Assembly: GCA_030624445.1 (NCBI GenBank)
Contig: JAUXKD010000039.1
Location: 1 to 5,807, forward strand
Source: Candidatus Aenigmatarchaeota archaeon
GTDB taxonomy: Archaea > Aenigmatarchaeota > Aenigmatarchaeia > QMZP01 > JAFGSV01
Length of the DNA stretch: 5,807 nucleotides
Reading direction: 5' to 3'
Position 1 is the stretch's first letter. The number at the start of each line of letters is the position of its first letter. Both the position numbers and the translations under genes were made by a program. Under the pieces are notes generated by a model. It did not search any database, was not told the DNA's origin, and worked only from the letters and a program-made list of their open reading frames with translations. This document shows, in pieces, positions 1-4,876 of this stretch.

Positions 1-730
1 ACTGATCTCTGGATATATGTTGCATGGCTTTAATAGGTTCTGTTAATTTGATGCAGGGCATATCGTCTCCTTCCAGGAGGTCCAGGACAAGACCTGTCGT
101 ACCTGTTTTAAGCAATGTCGCGATCTCTGACATGTTCGAGTCCCCAAGAATCACGTGGAGCCGCCTGTATTTTGAGGTGTAATGCTTGTTTTCGTTTTTC
201 AGGGCAATCACGGGTCTTTCGGGTTCTTCTGTATCAGGTTTTAAATAACCTATGTCACTATTAATGAAATCAGATCTCTGAGATATTTGATAATCTCCTT
301 TCAGAACCTTTCCGGAACCAGCGAATATCTGCCTTGTCACGAGGAATGGAATGAGTTCCATCAGTTTAGGTTCTTCGACGTCTATATCGACTGAATAGTT
401 CTCATGGCATCCGAAGGTGGTAGCACCTTTCTCCCTGTTGTCGGTGTTGTTCTTGAAGAATCTGAATCCCGATACCTCTGCCAACTTCCGTTCGCCAGCT
501 TTATCGTAAACTACAAGGTCGATGGGGCTTCGACATTCGGGGGTTGCATATTCTGGGTGTGATCCACATACATATATTAGGCCTCCCTGTTCTAGGAAAC
601 CTCCTGGGAATCTTTCTTTAATTTCCTTCTTAAGCACAAAATCATTATCAGTCCTGCATATTCCAGATTCATCCGGGGTTGTTCTGTATTTCCCGAATTC
701 CGTTTCGAGGCCGTAGATTCTGTCCTTCAT
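1..730 (-). CDS. PafA/Dop-family protein (Pup ligase/deamidase family), 3' end cut by window edge
   Basis: The first 243 codons of a protein reading right to left; it continues beyond base 1. Known PafA and Dop are glutamine-synthetase-fold carboxylate-amine enzymes that attach Pup to, or remove it from, lysines of proteasome substrates. Family blocks seen in order: GLETEFG (residues 7-13, metal-binding Glu), GSHPEYATPECRSP (56-69), YDKAGER (75-81), FKNNTD (92-97), GCHENY (107-112), PFLVTRQIFAGSGKV (128-142), QISQRSDFI (148-156), KYRRLHVILGDSNMSE (187-202), LKTGTTGLVL (207-216). There is no Dop-type insertion between the first two blocks, as in PafA, but some blocks look more Dop-like. Two odd points: Cys55 stands where the family has its catalytic Asp, and the usual NTRDEPHAD block reads ALKNENKHY. 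ATG at 730-728 is preceded by an AGGTT ribosome site 8 nt upstream. Composition is AT-richer than its neighbours. The family call is firm; ligase, depupylase or another role cannot be decided. Confidence 0.93.
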   Translation of the reverse strand, partial: MKDRIYGLETEFGKYRTTPDESGICRTDNDFVLKKEIKERFPGGFLEQGGLIYVCGSHPEYATPECRSPIDLVVYDKAGERKLAEVSGFRFFKNNTDNREKGATTFGCHENYSVDIDVEEPKLMELIPFLVTRQIFAGSGKVLKGDYQISQRSDFINSDIGYLKPDTEEPERPVIALKNENKHYTSKYRRLHVILGDSNMSEIATLLKTGTTGLVLDLLEGDDMPCIKLTEPIKAMQHISRDQ

Positions 731-782
731 TAAAAACAACCTGTGAATTTCAATATGATTATGTTATAGCTAAGGCAGAAAA

Positions 783-790
783 TTTAAATA
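783..790 (-). promoter_or_regulatory. TATA box, probable promoter of the PafA/Dop-like gene
   Basis: On the minus strand this reads TATTTAAA. About 26 nt downstream puts initiation near 760 and gives a leader of about 30 nt that carries the AGGTT ribosome site (738-742). The core TTTAAA is self-complementary, so it could also serve plus-strand transcription. Motif-based inference only. Confidence 0.42.
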
Positions 791-862
791 CCCAATACCG
801 TTGCTGGTTCAGCAGGCAAGCTTGTTGGGAATTACATTAATACTGCACACGGGTATTTCCAA

Positions 863-870
863 TATTAATA
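863..870 (+). promoter_or_regulatory. TATA-like element upstream of rfcL
   Basis: TATTAATA lies about 34 nt upstream of the rfcL ATG at 901. Initiation about 26 nt downstream would leave only a short leader of roughly 10 nt. That fits the lack of a good Shine-Dalgarno sequence before the ATG. The remaining intergenic sequence (731-900) is AT-rich, with a small GCTG-GTT-CAGC hairpin near 804-814 and no recognisable gene. Confidence 0.35.
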
Positions 871-900
871 ACTGGGATTTCTATTCTATTGTGTGGTCAT

Positions 901-2085
901 ATGCAGTTGTGGACCGAGAAGTACAAGCCCAGAAGGTGCGAGGACATGGTCGGGCAGAAGAAGGCCATACTGGAGACCACGATCTTTCTCGATAACTGGA
1001 AGCCCGGACGGGGCCTAATGTTTCACGGCTCCCCGGGCGTTGGCAAGACGCTGCTGGCGGAAATCGTGGCAAAGGAAAGGGACTGGGCCCTCGTGCAGAT
1101 CAACGCGAGCGATTCGAGGAGCGGGAAGGAACTGGAAGCCCTGCTGGGGCAGAGCTCGCTTCAGAAAACCCTCTTCCACAAGGGCAAGATAATCCTCATA
1201 GACGAAGCGGACGGTATAAGCGGGAGGGAGAGGGGCGCGGAGACCGGCATAATCAATGTATTAAAGAAATCGAAGTTTCCCATAATCATTGTCGCAAACG
1301 ACCCCTGGCATCCCAAGCTGAGGAACCTGAGAGGTTACTGCGAGATGGTGAAATTCAACAGCATACCGTACCCGAGCATAGCGAAAAGGCTGCATGACAT
1401 CGCTGAAAAGGAGGGCGTAAAGGCAGAGGGAGAGACCCTGAAAAACCTTGCGAGATGGGCCTCCGGGGACATCCGTTCCGCGATACTGGACCTGCAGCTG
1501 CTTCTGGCCGGGAAAGACTCAGTCACCGAGAAAGACCTCGAGAGCCTGGGTTTCAGGGAGAGGCAGAGGGCGATGTTCGACATCCTGCCCACGATATTCT
1601 TTTCTGGTTCGATCAATGCTTCCAGGAAGGTCATAAGGGAGGTCGACAAGGATCCTGACGAAGTCTTCTGGTGGCTGGAGTCCAACCTTGTAAAGGTGTA
1701 CAAGTCTGCCGATTCATTGGCCAGCGGCTACGACCTCCTATCCAAGGCCGATCTCTTCAGGTCCATCGTATTGAAGCAGCAGAACTGGAGGTTCAAGGCC
1801 TACATGATCGACATGATGTCAGGGATTTCCCTGTTCAAGGACGAGCGTCACGGGTTCGTCCCTTTCAGGCCTCCCGACAGGTTTTTGATGCTCGGACGGA
1901 CGAAGCACAAGAGGGCTATGACCAAATCCCTGTGCAGGAAGCTTGGCGAACACCTGCACTGCCCGGCGAGGGTCGCGAAAATGGAGTACATCCCGCTGAT
2001 GAAATTGATGCTGAAAAAAGGGACGGGGATTGCAGATGGGTTTGACCTGAGTGCGGAGGAAATCGAGGCTATAAGGAAGTACTGA
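901..2085 (+). CDS. rfcL: Replication factor C large subunit (clamp loader ATPase)
   Basis: A 394-residue AAA+ ATPase. With RfcS subunits it opens and loads the PCNA sliding clamp at primer-template junctions. Visible motifs: the N-terminal LWTEKYKP and VGQ signature of clamp loaders (residues 3-19), Walker A GSPGVGKT (43-50), Walker B IILIDEAD (97-104), sensor 1 around Asn133 (VAND), and sensor 2 GDIRSAILDLQ (189-199) with Arg192. The C-terminal half (about 215-394) is the helical collar region, recognisable as archaeal RfcL by the KHKRAM and RKLGEHL segments. ATG at 901 is preferred over an in-frame TTG at 889 because homologues start M-x-L-W-x-E-K-Y; no strong ribosome site precedes either. 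It is on the short side for archaeal RfcL and ends without a charged tail or an obvious C-terminal PCNA-interacting motif. A tRNA gene begins 2 nt after the stop. Confidence 0.96.
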   Translation: MQLWTEKYKPRRCEDMVGQKKAILETTIFLDNWKPGRGLMFHGSPGVGKTLLAEIVAKERDWALVQINASDSRSGKELEALLGQSSLQKTLFHKGKIILIDEADGISGRERGAETGIINVLKKSKFPIIIVANDPWHPKLRNLRGYCEMVKFNSIPYPSIAKRLHDIAEKEGVKAEGETLKNLARWASGDIRSAILDLQLLLAGKDSVTEKDLESLGFRERQRAMFDILPTIFFSGSINASRKVIREVDKDPDEVFWWLESNLVKVYKSADSLASGYDLLSKADLFRSIVLKQQNWRFKAYMIDMMSGISLFKDERHGFVPFRPPDRFLMLGRTKHKRAMTKSLCRKLGEHLHCPARVAKMEYIPLMKLMLKKGTGIADGFDLSAEEIEAIRKY

Positions 2086-2087
2086 GT

Positions 2088-2195
2088 GGGCCCGTGGCTC
2101 AGCTTGGATAGAGCGTTGGATTGCGGATCCAGAGATCCCGGGTTCGAATCGCTTCCGCTCAAATTTGCGGAAGGGCGGAATTCCCGGCGGGCTCG
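2088..2195 (+). tRNA. tRNA-Arg (anticodon GCG), intron-containing
   Basis: The cloverleaf folds fully once a 33-nt intron is removed. Acceptor stem: 2088-2094 pairs with 2188-2194 (one G-U), discriminator G73 at 2195, no encoded CCA. D stem: 2097-2100 with 2111-2114. Anticodon stem: 2116-2120 with 2128-2132, loop 2121-2127 with anticodon GCG at 2123-2125 (reads CGC). T stem: 2138-2142 with 2183-2187, mature T loop TTCGAAT. A20 (2108) and C35 agree with arginine identity. The gene starts 2 nt after the rfcL stop, so it may be transcribed with rfcL or processed from its transcript. Confidence 0.93.
2149..2181 (+). other. tRNA intron in the T arm (position 59/60) with bulge-helix-bulge
   Basis: Without splicing, the T stem and acceptor 3' strand are displaced. 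The intron has an inner stem CTTCCGC (2152-2158) with GCGGAAG (2167-2173) and an 8-nt loop. A central 4-bp helix pairs exon bases 2143-2146 (TTCG) with 2176-2179 (CGGA). It is flanked by 3-nt bulges AAT (2147-2149) and ATT (2180-2182). Cutting after the second base of each bulge leaves a 7-nt T loop and a perfect T stem. A 60/61 junction gives the same mature tRNA, but the canonical cut geometry favours 59/60. The splicing endonuclease is not in this window. Confidence 0.88.
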
Positions 2196-2215
2196 TTCAC
2201 ATTCACCAGGAGAAA

Positions 2216-2226
2216 GGAGAATCTCC
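2216..2226. repeat. Short palindrome GGAGA-A-TCTCC upstream of the translation operon promoter
   Basis: A perfect 5-bp inverted repeat around one central base. It lies between the tRNA 3' end and the TATA box at 2235, about 9 nt upstream of the box. One base is too small a loop for an RNA hairpin, so a protein-binding DNA site is the likelier reading if it is functional at all. It may be chance. Confidence 0.25.
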
Positions 2227-2234
2227 CGGGAATA

Positions 2235-2242
2235 TTTATATA
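2235..2242 (+). promoter_or_regulatory. TATA box of the Zn-ribbon/aEF1B operon
   Basis: TTTATATA, a strong archaeal TATA match, in the AT-rich stretch after the tRNA. Expected initiation is near 2262, giving a leader of about 20 nt before the ATG at 2284. Confidence 0.65.
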
Positions 2243-2283
2243 CTTCACGGACAAATTAACTTAAATCAGTATGGGGGACCAGC

Positions 2284-2448
2284 ATGGTAATGAAATGCGT
2301 TTCGTGTAAAAAAAAGGTAGAGACAGAGAACTACTGGGTCAGGTTTCCCTGCCCCGCATGCGGAGAAGAGGAGATAATCCGCTGCGAGAAGTGCAGGAAG
2401 CTGACGGTCAAATACAAATGCCAGAAATGCAAGTTCGAGGGGCCGTGA
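2284..2448 (+). CDS. Small Zn-ribbon RNA-binding protein (COG2888-like, translation-associated)
   Basis: A 54-residue protein built from four CxxC pairs: C5/C8, C23/C26, C34/C37 and C46/C49, enough for two zinc sites. The FPCPACGEEE block, RCEKCRK and the ending KCxFEGP match a conserved archaeal family of tiny two-zinc proteins predicted to bind RNA and act in translation. Its exact role is not established. It lies 4 nt before the aEF1B gene on the same strand, a neighbourhood common for this family in archaea. A GGGGGA stretch at 2273-2278 sits 5 nt before ATG 2284. A second in-frame ATG at 2290 would give M-K-C-V-S-C, also common in homologues, so the start could be two codons later. Confidence 0.88.
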   Translation: MVMKCVSCKKKVETENYWVRFPCPACGEEEIIRCEKCRKLTVKYKCQKCKFEGP

Positions 2449-2452
2449 GAGC

Positions 2453-2707
2453 ATGGGTGACGTCATACTGGTTATAAAGGTTCTTCCGAACGGGCCGGAA
2501 AAACTTGAGGCCGTCAAGGAAGGGCTGAAGAAGCTGGAGCCGAAAAGGCTCGAGGAAGAGCCCATAGGATTCGGGATCAGTGCCCTGATATTCACGACCT
2601 TGATACCCGACTCGGGCGGCGGTAAGCAGGACGAGCTCGAGGAGAAAATCCGGAGCATCGACGGCGTCGGGGATTTGGAAGTCCTCCGCGCTTCAAGAAG
2701 CCTGTGA
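2453..2707 (+). CDS. ef1b: Archaeal elongation factor 1B (EF-1 beta), GDP/GTP exchange factor
   Basis: 84 residues, close to the usual size of about 90 for aEF1B. It promotes release of GDP from aEF1A so that the factor can reload GTP and deliver aminoacyl-tRNA. The ferredoxin-like core is recognisable: first strand GDVILVIKVLPNGPE (residues 2-16), helix EAVKEGLKKL, the signature EEEPIGFGISALIFTTLIPD (34-53), a GGGKQDELEEKI acidic helix, and the closing GVGDLEVLRASR. The start ATG lies 4 nt after the stop of the Zn-ribbon gene. A GTGA ribosome-site core (2445-2448) overlaps that stop, implying translational coupling. Confidence 0.94.
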   Translation: MGDVILVIKVLPNGPEKLEAVKEGLKKLEPKRLEEEPIGFGISALIFTTLIPDSGGGKQDELEEKIRSIDGVGDLEVLRASRSL

Positions 2708-2734
2708 TTCTGCGGTTTAACCTGGATATATTCT

Positions 2735-2762
2735 GAAATAAAAACAAGGAATTTCTTTTTCC
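2735..2762. terminator. Bidirectional T-rich terminator between convergent operons
   Basis: Plus strand: TTTCTTTTT at 2752-2760, about 45 nt after the aEF1B stop. Minus strand: the AAATAAAAA run at 2736-2744 becomes a T tract downstream of rpl14e. Archaeal termination commonly uses such T tracts without a required hairpin. The rest of 2708-2794 shows nothing else. Confidence 0.5.
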
Positions 2763-2794
2763 TCATTGCAAGAAGCCTCAAGGAAACAGAAAAC

Positions 2795-3307
2795 TTACTT
2801 CTTTTTGCCCTTTGCTTTGGCAGACTTCTTGGACGCAGGCTTTTTGGCCGGTTTCTTTTCAGGCTTCTTCTTTTCGGCTTCCTTCTTTTCAGTCTTCTTC
2901 TCTTTGTGAGGCTCTTTCTTCTCTTCCTTTTTCTCAACCTTCGCCTCGGGCTTCTTCTCGGCAGGCTTCGCCTTCGGCTCTTCCTTCTTCATCGCGAGCC
3001 TCTTCCTCTCGGACTCCTTGGCACTCTCGATGTCCTTAGCTGTAGGCTGCTCCACCTTCATCTTGCCGAAAACGTCGTTCTTCTTGTACGCCCCCATGAC
3101 CGCGTCGTCGCTGGCGTTCTTGTCTATCTTGATGACCTCGGGCGTAGGCTCGAGGTGATCCACGTTGCATTTCCTTCTTTTCACGCTCGTCACGACTTTC
3201 GGGCCAGTCACGAGCACGAAGCCGTCTTCAAGAACATCAACTATCACGCAGAACTTCCCGGCCTCCCTGCCGGCCGTTTTCACGCATATCCTTCCAACGT
3301 TAAGCAT
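2795..3307 (-). CDS. rpl14e: Ribosomal protein eL14 (L14e) with long Lys-rich C-terminal tail
   Basis: 170 residues. The first ~80 are a complete eL14 KOW/SH3-type domain: VGRICVKTAGREAGKFCVIV (4-23), FVLVTGPKVVTSVKRRKCN (30-48), NVDHLEPT, KNASDD. This is a large-subunit rRNA-binding protein. Known archaeal eL14 proteins are about 80-100 residues. Here a further ~90 residues follow, and from about residue 108 they are almost only Lys, Glu, Pro and Ala, certainly disordered. The start is ATG 3307 rather than the in-frame TTG 3322, because a strong GAGGTG ribosome site lies 5 nt before the ATG, inside the TTG-extended version. The gene overlaps the 3' end of rpl34e by 8 nt, so translation is probably coupled. 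Confidence 0.95.
   Translation of the reverse strand: MLNVGRICVKTAGREAGKFCVIVDVLEDGFVLVTGPKVVTSVKRRKCNVDHLEPTPEVIKIDKNASDDAVMGAYKKNDVFGKMKVEQPTAKDIESAKESERKRLAMKKEEPKAKPAEKKPEAKVEKKEEKKEPHKEKKTEKKEAEKKKPEKKPAKKPASKKSAKAKGKKK
2798..2986 (-). repeat. Low-complexity coding region: KEPA-rich tail of eL14
   Basis: Encodes residues 108-170 of eL14, with irregular repeats such as KKPEKKPAKKPASKK and runs of AAG/GAA codons. No regular repeat unit is present, only a biased composition. The base bias (purine-rich on the coding strand) produces long spurious reading frames in other frames here. Confidence 0.85.
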
Positions 3308-3581
3308 TCTCCCACCTCTCAATGTTTTTCCTCTTGACTACGTCCCTCGTGCACGGAGGGCACAGGTTCCCGCCGTACGGCCTGTCCGGCCTCCTGCCGG
3401 TTTTCGTAAGCTTCTTGATCCCGGCCGGAAGATCGCTGGGCACGCCGTGCAGGGGTTTCCTGCATGACCCGCACCTCGCCGGGCTCGGTTTCTTCTTTAC
3501 GTAGTGGATCACGGCCCTTCCTCCGGGCGTGTTCACCCTCTTCTTAATGAAACTCCTTGAACGTTGTGCAGGCCTTGGCAT
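3300..3581 (-). CDS. rpl34e: Ribosomal protein eL34 (L34e)
   Basis: 93 residues, the usual archaeal length. It is a zinc-binding large-subunit protein. The N-terminus MPRPAQRSRSF, the TPGGRAVIHY block (18-27), KKPSPARCGSCRKPLHGVP (30-48) and RPYGGNLCPPC (67-77) are diagnostic. C37, C40, C74 and C77 form the zinc site. ATG 3581 follows GGTGATT, a good match to the archaeal anti-Shine-Dalgarno. It is separated from the upstream DUF106 gene by 72 nt containing its own TATA-like box. Its stop (3300-3302) lies inside the start of rpl14e. Confidence 0.97.
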   Translation of the reverse strand: MPRPAQRSRSFIKKRVNTPGGRAVIHYVKKKPSPARCGSCRKPLHGVPSDLPAGIKKLTKTGRRPDRPYGGNLCPPCTRDVVKRKNIERWENA

Positions 3582-3616
3582 TGAATCACCGAGATTATCA
3601 GTTGCGACAAAATCTT

Positions 3617-3624
3617 TTTATTAA
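3617..3624 (-). promoter_or_regulatory. TATA box of the rpl34e-rpl14e operon
   Basis: On the minus strand this reads TTAATAAA. Initiation about 26 nt downstream falls near 3594, leaving a leader of about 12 nt with the GGTGATT ribosome site. A second AT-rich element, CTTTTAAATG (minus, near 3640-3648), lies just after the DUF106 stop and may mark the end of the secY transcript or a weaker upstream box. Confidence 0.5.
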
Positions 3625-3653
3625 TTTACGTCGTCCTGCATTTAAAAGTCTGC

Positions 3654-4349
3654 TCATTCCACGCCCAGCATTTTCCTGAACACTATCGTCGACGGTATGC
3701 TCACGAATATGTACCACCAGAACCACGTGAGGTAGCTGCCGATGAATGGCAGCGCGACCGGGAGTTTCACCACGAGCATGCTGAATTGCACGGTGTCCTC
3801 CTTCGGGCTCGCGAACACGAAGAACCCTTCCATGACGGGTCCGACCTGCCAGAAGACCCCCTTGTACGGGAACACGGCGTTCTCGTCGAATATTTCATCC
3901 TGGGAGAACTGCCCGTCGTCGTTCAGATCGATGCCGACCTTCATGGCTATCCCGTTGGCAGGATCGGCCTTCTCGTATCGCAGCTTGTGATCGGCGCCGT
4001 CGTAAATGAACCTGGCGTCAGGGTCGTTGCCGAAATCCGCGCTTACGCCGCCGAAGCTGGTGTTCAGCCACCCGAGTATCATAAGGAAAAGGAACATCGT
4101 AGCCATCATGGGTTTCATGCTGAGCTTGAACTGGAGCTGGCTGGCCTTGAGCATCTCGGACGCGTGCTGGTTTGCCTTCGCCTTATCACCGGCCTTCTGG
4201 GCCTCGGACATCTTCACCTTGTAGAATTTCATGTCCTCCTTGGCCTTACGTACGGTGTCGGGGTTCGTAAGGACCCTGTAGATGAACGATATGGTTAAGG
4301 AAAGTCCCAGAGAGAGAAGGGTCACGTTCAGGAACGGCGTCAGTATCAT
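3654..4349 (-). CDS. DUF106/EMC3-TMCO1-like membrane protein (Oxa1/YidC-superfamily insertase candidate) with EF-hand-like loop
   Basis: 231 residues. TM1 is at about 5-26. A charged cytoplasmic segment rich in Lys/Glu/Ala (about 30-75, likely coiled coil) follows, then TM2 at 81-97. An unusual outward segment of about 100 residues (98-200) precedes TM3 at about 204-223. The TM1, coiled coil, TM2, TM3 plan is that of archaeal DUF106 proteins, relatives of EMC3, TMCO1, YidC and Oxa1, thought to help insert membrane proteins. Position beside secY fits this. The outer segment holds DLNDDGQFSQDE (141-152), which matches a calcium-binding EF-hand/dockerin loop (acidic or Asn at 1, 3 and 5, Gly6, Glu12). 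ATG 4349 overlaps the adk stop in an ATGA junction, implying coupling. The longer in-frame extension back to 4454 is rejected because it is an Arg-rich artefact lying inside adk. Confidence 0.87.
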   Translation of the reverse strand: MILTPFLNVTLLSLGLSLTISFIYRVLTNPDTVRKAKEDMKFYKVKMSEAQKAGDKAKANQHASEMLKASQLQFKLSMKPMMATMFLFLMILGWLNTSFGGVSADFGNDPDARFIYDGADHKLRYEKADPANGIAMKVGIDLNDDGQFSQDEIFDENAVFPYKGVFWQVGPVMEGFFVFASPKEDTVQFSMLVVKLPVALPFIGSYLTWFWWYIFVSIPSTIVFRKMLGVE

Positions 4350-4870
4350 TTCAGCACCATCAATTTCTTCAGCAGGGCGAAGAGCTCTTCCGACCCTTTT
4401 CTGGCGCCTTCGACGCCTGATTTGATAATCCGGATTCCCGCACCGGACTCGCACGCAAGGATAATGGCGAAGGCCCTTTCCACGGACTGGTGCTCCCGGA
4501 AGCCTTCGGTGTCTTTGATCTTCCCGGAGGGGGCGAGCGGGTCGGTCTCGATGTGCACTATGAAGTCCGGATTGAATATGCCCATGCTTTCCCTGGTGAT
4601 CACGGGGACGTACCCCAGACCCGTGCGGACCGTGCAGTACCCGTTTATGATGGTATGCTGCGCGCTGGAGTCGAGCAGCTTCATCTGTATCTTATCCGTC
4701 AGCCTCTTCTGGGCGTCCTTCAGCATGTGCAGCTCGTCCGTGCCTTTCTCGGACACGAAATCGCTGAAGCTCAGTATTCTGGTCTTCGACTTCCTGCCCA
4801 TCCGTTCCAGTGCCAGCTTGGCCACCGATTCCTTCACGATGTTCTGAACGCCCGTTATCAGTATGTTCAT
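4346..4870 (-). CDS. adkA: Archaeal adenylate kinase (AdkA)-family protein, probably degenerate
   Basis: 174 residues, slightly shorter than archaeal AdkA (about 190). Family resemblance: N-terminal strand MNILITGV, the TVRTGLGYVPVI segment (80-91; family TxKTPxGYLPG), NPDFIVHIETDP (100-111), FREHQSVERAFAI (124-136; family EEHQxxNRxAA), and a closing EELFALLKKL helix. Its place between secY and DUF106 is the usual one. Functional AdkA converts ATP + AMP to 2 ADP. Here the P-loop expected as GVPGVGKT reads GVQNIVKES (7-15), with its later glycines and the Thr lost, and the arginine-rich lid (family RRLxDETRxRD) is reduced to SGKIKDTEG (115-123). ATP phosphoryl transfer is therefore doubtful. 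ATG 4870 lies 6 nt after the secY stop, with GTGATG as ribosome site. Family assignment is good; enzymatic activity is questionable. Confidence 0.82.
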   Translation of the reverse strand: MNILITGVQNIVKESVAKLALERMGRKSKTRILSFSDFVSEKGTDELHMLKDAQKRLTDKIQMKLLDSSAQHTIINGYCTVRTGLGYVPVITRESMGIFNPDFIVHIETDPLAPSGKIKDTEGFREHQSVERAFAIILACESGAGIRIIKSGVEGARKGSEELFALLKKLMVLK

Positions 4871-4876
4871 ATTTCA

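Noticed and set aside
522..716. A 64-codon plus-strand frame inside the PafA/Dop-like region
   Set aside because: It is antisense to the strongly conserved PafA/Dop coding frame and has no family features.
889..900. TTG start for rfcL four codons upstream of ATG 901
   Set aside because: Homologues begin directly with M-x-L-W-x-E-K-Y, and the extra residues match nothing.
731..900. A Pup-like small gene next to the PafA/Dop homologue
   Set aside because: No small frame ending in GGE or GGQ is present here. The only longer frame (801-995) overlaps the rfcL start and looks random. A tag gene, if any, would be left of base 1.
2088..2162. Reading the tRNA as a broken, 3'-truncated pseudogene
   Set aside because: The T stem and acceptor strand are restored exactly at 2182-2195 after a canonical bulge-helix-bulge intron.
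2266..2937. A 223-codon minus-strand open frame beginning with a very Lys/Arg-rich stretch
   Set aside because: It arises from reading the AAG-rich eL14 tail in another frame and then running antisense to aEF1B and the Zn-ribbon gene, both of which are well supported.
3308..3322. TTG start for eL14 at 3322
   Set aside because: The GAGGTG ribosome site lies downstream of the TTG and at the right spacing for ATG 3307.
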